40,335 nt of DNA from an uncultured Bacilli bacterium (GCA_934098445.1 CAKOOW010000005.1:1-40335); one strand, 5' to 3'; counted from the first letter of the stretch, positions 16,152 to 25,948 are shown. Translations and numbers: made by a program. The notes: a model not told the origin generated them from the letters alone.

Positions 16152-17981
16152 ATGAATGAAGAAAAGAAAATAAATCCCCAAAATAATAATAATAATCTAG
16201 GAGTAAGTACTCCTCCTAAGAAGAGTAATAAAAAGAATAGTCCTAAGAGTAATAGTTCTAAAAAGACTAATAATACATCTAAGAAGAAATCAACTACTAG
16301 AAAGACTAATAGTCCTAAGAAGAAGGTTTCTAAAGAAAGAAATAATCCTTCTAAAGAAGAAACTAAGACTTTAGAGATTAAAAATACTAATCTAAAGATT
16401 AATGATAAGTCTAAAGAAGTAATAGTTAAAGAAGAAGATACTTCTAAAGATAAGAAGGAATCTAAAGAAATTAAACCGATAAAAGAAACTACTACATATG
16501 AAAAGAATAATAATAAGATGAGAAAAAGTCCTATGACTAAAAAGAAAGTCTTAAAAGAGACAACAGAGATTATTACTCTTAAAGATAAGAATAGTGAAAA
16601 AGAAAAGAATTATCAACAAGAATTAAAAGATATTAATAATAATAATGAGTTTGCTAAAGCTATATTTCAAAGTGAGGATATTCCTCAAGCTATTAAAGAA
16701 GAAGAAGAAAATCAAGAGAAATTAAATAAAGAGATAGATGAATTATTAACTAAAGAAAAGAAAGTCAATATGATTGAACCCTTTATCTTTATCATTGTCC
16801 TTATCATTTGTTTAATTGGACTTTATGTTATTTTATTTACTAAGGATAGTGCGATTATCAGTAGTCTTCTAAATAATATTAATATGGAGATAACTAGTAA
16901 TCTTAAGAGTCTTAATACTCTTAAAGAAGAGATAAATAAAGGAATGATTATTGATGCTAAGATTGATACCACTAATTTAGAATATACTAATCTTAAAGAT
17001 TATAATTATCTTTTTACTCTTAGTAATAAAGACAATAATTATACTGGTGAATTTACTATTGAAAAAGAAGATAAAGTCTTTAAGACTGATTATGTCTATC
17101 TAGATAATAGTTTATACTTAAAGAATGAGGCTTATTACTATCCTCTTAAATGGGATAATCCCTATTCTTTAAATCCTTTAAGTATTAATTATAATAATCT
17201 TAATAATAATATTGAAGTCTTAAAGAATTATTTAATTAATAATCTAAAGTATAGTCGTTCTGAAAAATCTAAAGAAGAAATTAATGGGGAGAAACTAAAA
17301 GTCTTAAAAATTTATTTTACTGAAAAAGAAATAAATGAAGGTCTTAAGAATATGTTTAGTACTCTTAAAGGTGATAGTGAACTTCTAAAGTCAATAGCTA
17401 AAAATCTCAGTACGACAGAAGAAGAAGTCGTTAAAGTCTTAAACCAAGAAATAACTTATCAAGGAGATATTACTTTAGATATCTATACAAAGGGTCTATT
17501 CCAAGAGTTTGTTGGCTTTAAAATCGAGGGAAATGATAATAAAGCTATTGAATATTTAATTACTGGAGATACTAAAAGTCTTTATATCAATGGCAACTCT
17601 AAGATAAGTATTACAAAGAGTACTGATAAACTACTTATCTATAAAGATGATATTAAAGTCTTAGATATTAAGTATAGTATGAATAAAGATAAGACCTTGG
17701 ATTTTCAACTTAGTAATATTATTAATAACTACCAAGGAAGTATTATCTTAAAAGATGTTGATAGTACCACGAAAGAGATGATTTTTAGTATTAAGGATAC
17801 CAATAAGAGTGATATTAATCTCGAGGTAACTATGAATATTAAAAGACCAAAGACTTATCAAGAGGTAATGGATCTTACGGATGCTACTTATTATAGGGAT
17901 ATAACGGAAGAAGATCAAGAGAATATTAGAAATACCATAAGTAATATTTTGTTTAATGAAGAGAAATCTCTAGAAGAATAA
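16152..17981 (+). CDS. Membrane protein with long basic cytoplasmic tail, unknown
   Basis: A protein of 609 residues. Residues 1-200 are disordered-looking, rich in Lys, Ser, Thr, Asn and Pro, with SPKK/SPKS-like motifs reminiscent of histone H1 tails. A charged helix follows to about 210, then one transmembrane helix (about 213-233). Residues 234-609 are a large outside domain of beta character with repeated LDIKYS- and YTGEFTIEKED-like strands, similar in layout to Gram-positive lipoprotein-like folds. The expected orientation is N-in, C-out. Translation probably depends on the hairpin-bridged ribosome site. The downstream acidic tail-anchored protein is on the same strand 81 bases on. I recognise no family; a link between membrane and nucleoid or ribosome is speculation. 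Confidence 0.7.
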   Translation: MNEEKKINPQNNNNNLGVSTPPKKSNKKNSPKSNSSKKTNNTSKKKSTTRKTNSPKKKVSKERNNPSKEETKTLEIKNTNLKINDKSKEVIVKEEDTSKDKKESKEIKPIKETTTYEKNNNKMRKSPMTKKKVLKETTEIITLKDKNSEKEKNYQQELKDINNNNEFAKAIFQSEDIPQAIKEEEENQEKLNKEIDELLTKEKKVNMIEPFIFIIVLIICLIGLYVILFTKDSAIISSLLNNINMEITSNLKSLNTLKEEINKGMIIDAKIDTTNLEYTNLKDYNYLFTLSNKDNNYTGEFTIEKEDKVFKTDYVYLDNSLYLKNEAYYYPLKWDNPYSLNPLSINYNNLNNNIEVLKNYLINNLKYSRSEKSKEEINGEKLKVLKIYFTEKEINEGLKNMFSTLKGDSELLKSIAKNLSTTEEEVVKVLNQEITYQGDITLDIYTKGLFQEFVGFKIEGNDNKAIEYLITGDTKSLYINGNSKISITKSTDKLLIYKDDIKVLDIKYSMNKDKTLDFQLSNIINNYQGSIILKDVDSTTKEMIFSIKDTNKSDINLEVTMNIKRPKTYQEVMDLTDATYYRDITEEDQENIRNTISNILFNEEKSLEE

Positions 17982-18062
17982 GATTTCTTTTTTAGTGTAT
18001 TTTTAAATTATTTGTGTTATAATTTTCTTATAGTAATATTATAAAGATAAAGAGGAGTATAT

Positions 18063-18656
18063 ATGAACAAAGAAAAAAGCTTATATGATGAAATATTTAT
18101 GACTAATGAGGCTCCAGATATTAAGGATACTAATAGTAGTAAAGATATAAAAGATGCCATTGATGATGCTAATCTAAATGAGACGGTGGGAATGGAAGAT
18201 ATTTTTGTCTTTGATGATAAAAATACTAAGGAACAAGAGAAAAAAGATATTAAGATTGAAAAAGAAGAAACTAGTAGCGCTATTAAATTAGAAGATGCCA
18301 AGTTCTTTGATTTAGTTAATAATACTTTAGTAGATTTACGTTTAGATTTAGATAATGTTAATCTTGATAATGAATTAGCCGAGATGAAAAACGATTCTAA
18401 GGATAATGTTAGTCCTTTAGTAAATGATTATAATAAAAAGGATACTAAGGAATTAGATAAGACTATGGTAAATAGTATTACTCTTGATGATTTTAAAGAG
18501 TCTAAAGACAATAGTATTAGTCAAGTAGTTGAGACTCCTAAAGAGGCTAAGTCTAAGGGTAATTTATTTCCTTGGTTAAGTTATGTCTTCGTAGTTTTAT
18601 TAATCTTAGTAGCTATCGGTGGTAGTTTAACTTTCTTAGTAAGACAGTTTAAATAA
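18063..18656 (+). CDS. Acidic tail-anchored membrane protein, unknown
   Basis: A protein of 197 residues. The first 165 are strongly acidic (many Asp, Glu, Asn and Lys) and probably largely disordered, facing the cytoplasm. A single hydrophobic helix (about 170-192, LFPWLSYVFVVLLILVAIGG) ends in a short basic LVRQFK, so it is tail-anchored. AGAGGAG precedes the ATG and a strong terminator follows. It lies directly after the membrane protein with a basic tail, with a spacer that may hold its own promoter. No family is recognised. The opposite charges of the two cytoplasmic parts suggest they could interact. Confidence 0.7.
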   Translation: MNKEKSLYDEIFMTNEAPDIKDTNSSKDIKDAIDDANLNETVGMEDIFVFDDKNTKEQEKKDIKIEKEETSSAIKLEDAKFFDLVNNTLVDLRLDLDNVNLDNELAEMKNDSKDNVSPLVNDYNKKDTKELDKTMVNSITLDDFKESKDNSISQVVETPKEAKSKGNLFPWLSYVFVVLLILVAIGGSLTFLVRQFK

Positions 18657-18693
18657 AAGTTAAAAGTAAATAGAATTAAAAAGGCAAAAAAAT

Positions 18694-18740
18694 AAAAGCA
18701 CTTAAGTTAAGAGAAGGTTTCTTAACTTAGGTGTTTTTTT
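18694..18740 (+). terminator. Strong terminator after 18063-18656
   Basis: A long stem of about 19 bp (AAAAGCACTTAAGTTAAGA paired with TCTTAACTTAGGTGTTTT, with two G-U pairs in plus-strand RNA) encloses a 7-base loop and runs into a T-run. Confidence 0.85.
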
Positions 18741-18790
18741 ACTCCAAAATTTAATAAAAGATAAAAAGACAATTAAAAAAAGAGGCCTTC

Positions 18791-20818
18791 TTACCAAGAA
18801 GAGCCACCGCCGCCGCCAGAACCACCACCGGAGAAACCACCGCCAGATGAGCCTCCAGATGAGCCTCCAGATGAGCCGCCAGAACTTGAAGACCAAAAGC
18901 TATCCGAACTACCAGAGTTATAATTATTTAAACGATTGATAGTACTGGTACTAATGGCTGCGGTGGAAGCAACTAAGTTATTAAATGCCATTAAGTCAAA
19001 TGAATTACTGTCATTGATATCAGGATTACTATGGAAACAATCAAATTTATTAAGCCATTTATGCGAAATGCCAAGAACATAGGTGTAAGGCAAAATATCA
19101 TAAAAATATTCGGGATTTTTTTCGACTTCCAAGTCTAATTCGTCCTTTTTAGCGACCATTAAGAAGTTACGGAAACCAAGAATTTGACCATATAATGGGC
19201 TAACTTTCTTAGTTCGACGACCTGGTAAGTGATATAACAATGACATTAAACCAATAAATACTATATAAAATAAGATTAAGGCCCAAGCGCCACTGTAATG
19301 GGAAACTGCTATTAGCCAACTTAAGCCATGACCAAAGAAAGTGGAAATTAGAAAGATAAAAGCCATATTAAAAAATTTATATAGCCAATCAACATTAGCA
19401 AAATAGGCAGGAACATAAAAAAATCCGAAAAATAAAGACATAAGAGTCATCCACGTTTGATAACTACCCTTTAAGCAAGAAGAATTAAGGACGTAAATCA
19501 AAAAAGCCGCAGTTAATATTATTAAAACTTTAATTGCTTTATTAGCGTTTATACTTTTCTTAGTTAACAACCGATTGATATTTTTTTCTTTATTCCCCTT
19601 TTCAAAGAATTCTCTAGTTAATCTAATGATGCTCATTTCTAGTTCTTCTTCAGTTAAATATTCAACTTTCTTTCCTTCAGGAGTAGTTTCTTTTAAAGGA
19701 CTCATAAATAAGTATGTCCAATATTTTTTAGTAATTTTATTATCGCCATCGTATTCCTTAACTTTAGTAATTTTACACTTAATTTTCTTAGAAAGCCAAT
19801 GTTTTTTAGCAATATCCGTAATCGTAATATAGCCTTGGTCAGCTAGATAAACTAACATTGAAGAAATGTCTTTATGATTGATATAACCTCTAAAGATATA
19901 ACCGACTTGTAAACTATTTAGATTTTGAGGGGGATAAAATTCAGGAGTAACAACGACATTAGGATTTCTTTTATAAAAGTACCATATAAGAAAAGTAATA
20001 AGGAAAGCTCCGACAGGAACAATATAAATCCAAGTTTCAAATTTCTTAAAGGCATTAATTATCGTAGATATCAAAGTTAACAAGTTTAAAGCAATACTAA
20101 GAATGAAACTTTTAAGATTAAATTTAGGTCTAGTAAAATAGTTATCGGGAAGTTCAATTCGGATAGTTAGGCCTTCTTTAGGATTTAAAATCCCCTTATA
20201 AGTACCTTGAATAGTATTATCATTAACTTCGTATTTTACTTTATTACTACTCACACTACCATAAGTTCCTTCAGAAAAGCCAATTTTACTAGTATCAAAG
20301 TCCTTGGGCATTGTTATTTTAAAAGAGACATTTTCGATTATAGTATCCCACTTGGTACCAATGATATTAAAATATAGTTCATCAAAGTTTTTATTTTTAT
20401 CTTTACCCAGATTATATTTGTATTTGATGACATATTCTTTCGCTCCAATAATAGTTTTAGAAGCACTACCAAGCTGAATATTTAAATAACCATCTTTCTT
20501 ACTAAGGCTATATTGTTCATTAACTTCCAGGTTTTTTACCGAGGCAGTTTTAGTTTCTTTAGACCCATCTAGTCTCTCGACTTTATTTTTTAACGGAATG
20601 TTTCGAATAATTCCGTGTTTTCTTTGATTAAAAAAGGCATTAATAGTCTCCGTAATATCTAAAGAATTATCCGCATTTACATTGACGTCAACGGTATATT
20701 GATTAATCTCATAGTCGTAATGACTCGCTAGACTTTTGCTACTTACACCGGTAGCACTTAGTGATGATGGATACAATAAAATTAAAAGTAACCAGATAAC
20801 AATAAATTTTCTTTTCAT
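18791..20818 (-). CDS. DUF2207 family membrane protein
   Basis: A protein of 675 residues. It has a signal peptide (about 1-22), then the extracellular DUF2207 domain (from YEINQYTVDVNVNADNSLDI to about 230) and a transmembrane segment near 255-285. A cytoplasmic stretch follows with winged-helix-like parts (FRGYINHKDISSMLVYLADQ), then further hydrophobic helices at about 420-530. It ends in a Gly/Ser-rich tail finishing GGGGGSSW, which is typical of the family. The function of DUF2207 is not established. It lies downstream of pnp on the same strand, with the pnp terminator between. The tail is encoded by a degenerate repeat of GGN/AGN codons around 18790-18890, where length changes would be easy. 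Confidence 0.88.
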   Translation of the reverse strand: MKRKFIVIWLLLILLYPSSLSATGVSSKSLASHYDYEINQYTVDVNVNADNSLDITETINAFFNQRKHGIIRNIPLKNKVERLDGSKETKTASVKNLEVNEQYSLSKKDGYLNIQLGSASKTIIGAKEYVIKYKYNLGKDKNKNFDELYFNIIGTKWDTIIENVSFKITMPKDFDTSKIGFSEGTYGSVSSNKVKYEVNDNTIQGTYKGILNPKEGLTIRIELPDNYFTRPKFNLKSFILSIALNLLTLISTIINAFKKFETWIYIVPVGAFLITFLIWYFYKRNPNVVVTPEFYPPQNLNSLQVGYIFRGYINHKDISSMLVYLADQGYITITDIAKKHWLSKKIKCKITKVKEYDGDNKITKKYWTYLFMSPLKETTPEGKKVEYLTEEELEMSIIRLTREFFEKGNKEKNINRLLTKKSINANKAIKVLIILTAAFLIYVLNSSCLKGSYQTWMTLMSLFFGFFYVPAYFANVDWLYKFFNMAFIFLISTFFGHGLSWLIAVSHYSGAWALILFYIVFIGLMSLLYHLPGRRTKKVSPLYGQILGFRNFLMVAKKDELDLEVEKNPEYFYDILPYTYVLGISHKWLNKFDCFHSNPDINDSNSFDLMAFNNLVASTAAISTSTINRLNNYNSGSSDSFWSSSSGGSSGGSSGGSSGGGFSGGGSGGGGGSSW

Positions 20819-20854
20819 AAACTTCCCTACCTTACTTAATTATACCATGAAAAA

Positions 20855-20881
20855 GAAAAAAATTAGCCATTAACGACTAAT
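20855..20881 (-). terminator. Terminator after pnp
   Basis: On the minus strand ATTAGTC and GGCTAAT form a 7-bp stem with a 6-base loop, followed by TTTTTTTC. Confidence 0.7.
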
Positions 20882-20888
20882 TTGATTG

Positions 20889-23060
20889 TTATTTTTCTGG
20901 AGCTTCTTTTTTATCTTTAGATTTCGGCTCTTTAGGTAAGGTTTCTTTACGAGAAAGATTTAAACGTCCTTTATTATCATATCCTAAAGAGACAACGGTT
21001 ATTTCATCGCCAACTTTAAATAAGTCTTTAGGATGTTCAACGCGTTTATTATCTAATTGAGAGACATGGCATAATCCTTCTACACCAGGCCATAGTTCCA
21101 CAAAGCAACCAAAACTTTCGACTTTGGTAACTTTTCCGGTATACACTTTGTCTTTTTCAACTTCTCTTACGACTGCTAAGATACGTTCTTTAGTCATATT
21201 AATAATATTTTGATCTTGATGATAAATAATAACACGACCATCATCTTCTAAATCAACTTTAACGGCATCTTTATCATTAACCGAAGTAACATTGCTACAT
21301 TCTAAGATGATTTTAGTAATCATCTCGCCACCTTTACCGATAACATCTTTAATTTTCTCTGGATTAATTGTAAAGCATTCAATCTTTGGAGCATAAGGGG
21401 ATAATTCTTTACGAGGTTCAGATATAGCATTAGTCATAACTTCTAAGACTTCTAAACGAGCTTTTTTAGCTTGGGCTAAAGCTTTCTTTAAGATATCTTC
21501 AGTTACTCCTTTAATTTTAATATCCATTTGTAAAGCAGTAATACCTTTCTTAGTACCAGCTACTTTAAAGTCCATATCTCCCATATGATCTTCAAGACCT
21601 TGGATATCTGTTAAAATAGTATATTTTTTGCCATCATTAGAAGTAATAAGACCCATCGCAATGCCTGCTACTGGAGCTTTAATTGGGACTCCAGCGGCCA
21701 TTAAAGACATACAACCGGCACAGATAGTAGCTTGTGATGATGATCCATTAGACTCTAAAATTTCAGAGACCACACGAACGGTATATGGAAATTCTTCTTC
21801 GCTAGGCATTACTTGAAGTAACGCTCTTTCTCCTAAGGCTCCATGACCAATTTCCCTACGTCCCGGTGAACCATAACGGCCAACTTCTCCCACACAATAA
21901 GCTGGAAAATTATAATGTAGCATAAATCTTTTTGTGTCTTCTAAACCCAGTCCATCTAAGATTTGATGCTCATTTAAGGCTCCCAAAGTTGTAGTGGCTA
22001 AAGCTTGAGTCTCACCTCTAGTAAACGTTGCAGAACCATGAGTTCTTGGTAATATATCTACTTCGGCTTTTAATGGACGAATTTCATCCATCTTTCTGCC
22101 ATCTGGACGAATATGTTTCTTCGTAATTAAATCACGAACACTCTCGCCTTCAATCTTATCGACTAACTTTTTTACATCTTTTAATATACTATCTAAGTTA
22201 TTATTGCCAGCATAGATTTCTGCAAAATGACCAATAGTATTTTCTTTTACTTTGCTAATAGCATCATATTGAGCAAGTTTTCCTTTAACATCAAAACATT
22301 TAAACATTTCAGAAGTGGCATAGTCTCTTACTTGTGTCTCTAATTCTTTATCGATAGAGGCTAAATCAACCGTTACTTTTTCTTTGCCCACCTCAGCAAC
22401 AATTTTATCTTGGAATGCACATAATTTCTTGATTTCTTCATGCCCAAACATTAAGGCTTCAAGCATTTCTTTTTCACTAGCTTCTTTAGCCCCAGCCTCA
22501 ACCATACAAATGGCATCTTTACTACCGGCAACAGTTACACTTAAAGTTGTTTCTTCGGTTTGGTTAGTATCCGGATTAATTATATAGTCTTTACCAATCT
22601 TCCCAACTACAACGCCCGCTATTGGTCCATCAAAGGGAATATCCGAAATTGATAAAGCTAGGCTTGAGGCAAACATTGCGGTCATTTCTGGGGAATTATC
22701 AGGATCTACTGATAAAACGGTATTAATAACTTGAACTTCATTACGAAAATTCTCATCAAACATTGGTCTAATTGGTCGATCAATTAACCTAGCTGTTAAA
22801 GTAGCCGCATCACTTGGACGTCCTTCTCTTTTAATAAATCCTCCGGGAATCTTACCAACAGCATATAATCTTTCTTGATATAAAACGGTTAAGGGAAAGA
22901 AATCTTGGGTAATTGGGGTATCTCCCATTACTACAGCAGTTAAAACAACGGTATCACCATAACGAACTAATACTGAAGCATTAGCTTGTTTAGCATATTC
23001 ACCAGTCTCAACAACTAATTTTTTCCCTAAAAAATCATATTCAAATACTTTTTTACTCAT
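20889..23060 (-). CDS. pnp: Polyribonucleotide nucleotidyltransferase (PNPase)
   Basis: A protein of 723 residues, the full family length. It has two RNase PH-like domains (about 1-220 and 310-545), joined by a helical linker. A KH domain follows (VIGKGGEMITKI, about 560-610) and then an S1 domain (GKVTKVESFGCFVELWPGVE, about 640-705), ending with a Lys-rich tail. It degrades RNA 3' to 5' with phosphate and is a core part of mRNA turnover. Conserved signatures such as FFPLTVLYQERLYAVGKIPG and DFKVAGTKKGITALQMDIKI are intact. It follows rpsO, as in many bacteria, with a hairpin between them. GGAG precedes the start. Confidence 0.98.
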   Translation of the reverse strand: MSKKVFEYDFLGKKLVVETGEYAKQANASVLVRYGDTVVLTAVVMGDTPITQDFFPLTVLYQERLYAVGKIPGGFIKREGRPSDAATLTARLIDRPIRPMFDENFRNEVQVINTVLSVDPDNSPEMTAMFASSLALSISDIPFDGPIAGVVVGKIGKDYIINPDTNQTEETTLSVTVAGSKDAICMVEAGAKEASEKEMLEALMFGHEEIKKLCAFQDKIVAEVGKEKVTVDLASIDKELETQVRDYATSEMFKCFDVKGKLAQYDAISKVKENTIGHFAEIYAGNNNLDSILKDVKKLVDKIEGESVRDLITKKHIRPDGRKMDEIRPLKAEVDILPRTHGSATFTRGETQALATTTLGALNEHQILDGLGLEDTKRFMLHYNFPAYCVGEVGRYGSPGRREIGHGALGERALLQVMPSEEEFPYTVRVVSEILESNGSSSQATICAGCMSLMAAGVPIKAPVAGIAMGLITSNDGKKYTILTDIQGLEDHMGDMDFKVAGTKKGITALQMDIKIKGVTEDILKKALAQAKKARLEVLEVMTNAISEPRKELSPYAPKIECFTINPEKIKDVIGKGGEMITKIILECSNVTSVNDKDAVKVDLEDDGRVIIYHQDQNIINMTKERILAVVREVEKDKVYTGKVTKVESFGCFVELWPGVEGLCHVSQLDNKRVEHPKDLFKVGDEITVVSLGYDNKGRLNLSRKETLPKEPKSKDKKEAPEK

Positions 23061-23079
23061 AACTCTACTCCTAACTTAG

Positions 23080-23106
23080 AAAAAAGACACTGTAAAAATA
23101 AGTGCC
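23080..23106 (-). terminator. rpsO-pnp intergenic hairpin
   Basis: On the minus strand GGCACT and AGTGTC pair (one G-U) around a 9-base loop, followed by TTTTTTC. The first stem base is the G of the rpsO stop codon TAG. It may end part of the rpsO transcripts before pnp, or mark an RNA-processing site. Confidence 0.6.
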
Positions 23107-23372
23107 TACTTTCTGATATTTAATTTTTTAATTGTTTCTCTGTAGCTAACTACATCGTTTTTCTTTAAATAATCTAATAAACTTCTTCTTTTACCTACCT
23201 TCATAAGTAATCCTCTTTTTGAATGATAGTCATGAATATGAGTCTTTAGATGTTCTGTTAAATCGTTAATTTCATAAGTTAAAATTGCAATTTGAGCTTC
23301 AGTAGCACCGCAACCTTTATCCTTACCAAATTCTTTAACTAATTTTGCTTTTGTTTCTTTTGAAACTGCCAT
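23106..23372 (-). CDS. rpsO: 30S ribosomal protein S15
   Basis: A protein of 88 residues, the normal length. It is a four-helix S15 protein that binds the 16S rRNA three-way junction. Clear signatures are [19 protein letters not shown] (here [20 protein letters not shown]), [20 protein letters not shown] and [13 protein letters not shown]. The usual TGS sequence reads KGCGATEAQ here. It heads the rpsO-pnp pair. AAGGAG lies upstream of the ATG. A leader of about 90 bases upstream contains short inverted repeats (GTTTA and TAAAC near 23425-23450) and could hold a feedback site, but this is not clear. Confidence 0.97.
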   Translation of the reverse strand: MAVSKETKAKLVKEFGKDKGCGATEAQIAILTYEINDLTEHLKTHIHDYHSKRGLLMKVGKRRSLLDYLKKNDVVSYRETIKKLNIRK

Positions 23373-23490
23373 AATATCTCTCCTTATCTATTTATATGTT
23401 TAATCTTAGCATAAATCCGAAAGATGTTGGTTTAAGCCAGGAATAAACTTTCTTAAATATCTTATATTATTTTTTCCAAAATTGCAAGTC

Positions 23491-24129
23491 CTAATTTTCA
23501 AAAGTGGCATCTAAATAATAAATAGGTCTTCCTTCTTTTTGATATTGTTTCTCATAGTTAGTTAATACATTAGGAATAGGCTTTTCTTCATGATGTAAAT
23601 CAAGACTAACACGGTCAAATGTATACCAATATTGAGATAAACTCATCAAGGCATAAGCAAAATATCCTTTATTATCTGTCTTTAAGATAATATGTTTATT
23701 TTTTTTAAATACTCTATCGTATAGTTTTAGATAACTAACATGGGTAAGACGTCTTTTTTCATCATGAGCTTTAGGCCAAGGTTCTGGAAATGTTAAGTAA
23801 ATAGTATCTATTTCTTTTTTAAAAACTTTATCTAAATTGCCAGCATCCATATTAATAAGCTTTAAATTATTAAGCTTAGCTTTATCTAAGATTCTAATGG
23901 CACTTACCATCTGTGAGGCATTAATTTCTATCCCAATAAAATTAACATTAGGATACTTTTTAGCCATCTCTATGATGAAGTCTCCTCTTCCCATCCCAAT
24001 CTCTATTTTTATTGGATTATTATTTCCAAAGACACTACTCCATTTGCCTAAATAACTGGTAGGATTATTAACGACATAAGGACTTCTATTAACGATTTTA
24101 TCGGCATCTCTTACTACAATATATTCCAT
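23491..24129 (-). CDS. trmB: tRNA (guanine-N7-)-methyltransferase
   Basis: A protein of 212 residues with the TrmB fold. It adds a methyl group from S-adenosylmethionine to N7 of G46 in the tRNA variable loop. The SAM site is visible at about 42-55 (IEIGMGRGDFIIEMA). The TrmB signature FPEPWPKAHDEKRR (114-127) is intact. The C-terminal family motif appears as TNYEKQYQKEGRPIYYL. The length is normal. GGAG precedes the start. It stands between pepF and rpsO on the same strand and probably has its own promoter. Confidence 0.96.
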   Translation of the reverse strand: MEYIVVRDADKIVNRSPYVVNNPTSYLGKWSSVFGNNNPIKIEIGMGRGDFIIEMAKKYPNVNFIGIEINASQMVSAIRILDKAKLNNLKLINMDAGNLDKVFKKEIDTIYLTFPEPWPKAHDEKRRLTHVSYLKLYDRVFKKNKHIILKTDNKGYFAYALMSLSQYWYTFDRVSLDLHHEEKPIPNVLTNYEKQYQKEGRPIYYLDATFEN

Positions 24130-24200
24130 AAATACTCCGTTTCTTTTCTATATACTATCATAAATTAAAAGATTATTATAGTTATTTTAAATATTTCTAA

Positions 24201-25943
24201 TTATTTTTGACGTTTTAAAACTAATTTTTCATAAGAAATAACGTCTTTGGCAAAATACTTAAAACCATCAGCAATTATTTCTTCGTTAGTTAAATCAAGA
24301 CCAGCAACTTTTAAGGCTTCTAAAGTCGGCATAGAACCACCGACATATAGAAATTGCAAGTATTTTTCTCTACTGTCAGAAATATTATTCTTAATATCAT
24401 TGGCTAATTTAGTAGCCATTATCATACCCGTTGCATATTGAAAATTATAATAGCAATAATTGCCCATAAAATAATGCAGTCTCGTAACATAACCATATTT
24501 TAGGTAATCATCCCAAACAATCTCTGGATTATATTTTTGATAAAGTTTTTGGTAAAGGGCAATCATTTCATCTGGGGTCATTGGGCGGCCATTTTGGATA
24601 GCTTTGCAAATACCATCTTCAAATTCAAACCACATTATAGAAGTATAGACATTAGCAATAAATTTGCCAATTTTTTGTTCTAAAATAATAATTTTTTCTT
24701 CATCGGTACTTGCTTGTTCAAAGTAATAATCAGCCATTAAAATCTCATTAGTTAAAGAAGTAACTTCTGATAAGAAATTCGAGAAATGAAAATCACTGAA
24801 TTGATGTGTTTCTTTGATAAAACTACTGTTAACAGCATGTCCTAACTCGTGAGCAATAGTGTAACTGTCTCGCATTGTATCATGACTATTCATTACAATT
24901 AAAGATTGAGTATAATTACGAAGATGGTAACCACCAGGATATTTATTTTCCCTTGGGTAAACGTCAATTAACCCACGATTTAATATTTCTTCAAGACGTT
25001 TTAAATATTCAGATCCTAAAGGACTTAAGGCTTTGATAACATTATTAACGGCGGTGGTAAAATCAATTTTACTTTCATCCTTGCCTTCTCTTCTATCATA
25101 AAAATGCATTTCATCAAGACCTAGTTCTTGTCTTCTAAGTACATAATACTTTTTTAAACTTTCTAAACTATCATTAGCATTCTTTAAAAGATTAGCAGTA
25201 ATTTTGATACTCAAATCATCTTCGCCTAAAACATGTTCTAAGATACTAGAGTAACCAGCTTCAGTAGCTAAATCTTGAAACATTTGATAACGCATGTTAA
25301 GGAGACTAGAAATAGTTTTATTTATTTTAGATAGACTTTGAAAGTAAGTTGTCGCTAGGCTTTTTCGCTCTTCAGGAGTGGCTTTTAACATTAAACTATT
25401 ATAATTTCTAGTAGTTAATTTGATAGTTTCTCCATTGAATACAATTTCTTCGGCGGGAAATTCAACATTCATTAAGGTATTATATAAGCTATTTATCCTA
25501 CTTACATATGGTAGTATTTTAGTAGATAATCCCCTTTCATCTAAATGATCTTTTTTACGCATAACATTATAGAAAACCATATAGTAGTCTTTTAATTCTT
25601 TGTTTTGGGCAAGATATTCATCCAAAGTCATATCAATACTCATAATTTCTTCATTAATTATGTTTTTTAAGCTATCTAAATATGATTTTATGCTATTGAT
25701 AATTTCTTTATTTTGATTATAAACTTGATTGCTTAGATTTAAATCTGATTTAACTTCATTATAACTATATAATTTTTCCCATTCTAGGTATTTAGCATAA
25801 TACCAGTCTAATTGTGCTTTTAAAGACTTACTTTTAAATTCACTAGCTGGTAGATTTTCCTTACTTAACTGTTCTAAATGACTATTAAAATCATCATCGC
25901 TTACAAAAAAAGCGGCAAAATCGATATTAGTTTTATATTGCAT
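24201..25943 (-). CDS. pepF: Oligoendopeptidase F (M3 metallopeptidase)
   Basis: A protein of about 580 residues. It is a cytosolic zinc peptidase of family M3 that cleaves short peptides. The HELGH zinc site (about 365-369, in YTIAHELGHAVN) and the third ligand Glu some 26 residues later (NFLSEVTSL) are present. So are the oligoendopeptidase N-terminal helical domain and the family tail segment YVGGSMPTLEALKVAGLDL. The start is set at ATG 25943, behind GGAGATGA, five bases after the stop of the HAD gene; the ATG at 25958 lies in front of that site. It is co-transcribed with the HAD gene and the ABC exporter upstream. Confidence 0.94.
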   Translation of the reverse strand: MQYKTNIDFAAFFVSDDDFNSHLEQLSKENLPASEFKSKSLKAQLDWYYAKYLEWEKLYSYNEVKSDLNLSNQVYNQNKEIINSIKSYLDSLKNIINEEIMSIDMTLDEYLAQNKELKDYYMVFYNVMRKKDHLDERGLSTKILPYVSRINSLYNTLMNVEFPAEEIVFNGETIKLTTRNYNSLMLKATPEERKSLATTYFQSLSKINKTISSLLNMRYQMFQDLATEAGYSSILEHVLGEDDLSIKITANLLKNANDSLESLKKYYVLRRQELGLDEMHFYDRREGKDESKIDFTTAVNNVIKALSPLGSEYLKRLEEILNRGLIDVYPRENKYPGGYHLRNYTQSLIVMNSHDTMRDSYTIAHELGHAVNSSFIKETHQFSDFHFSNFLSEVTSLTNEILMADYYFEQASTDEEKIIILEQKIGKFIANVYTSIMWFEFEDGICKAIQNGRPMTPDEMIALYQKLYQKYNPEIVWDDYLKYGYVTRLHYFMGNYCYYNFQYATGMIMATKLANDIKNNISDSREKYLQFLYVGGSMPTLEALKVAGLDLTNEEIIADGFKYFAKDVISYEKLVLKRQK

Positions 25944-25948
25944 ATTAA

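Noticed and set aside
18702..18896. A minus-strand Trp/Arg-rich reading frame
   Set aside because: It arises from the Gly/Ser repeat of the DUF2207 gene read in another frame and from the terminator.
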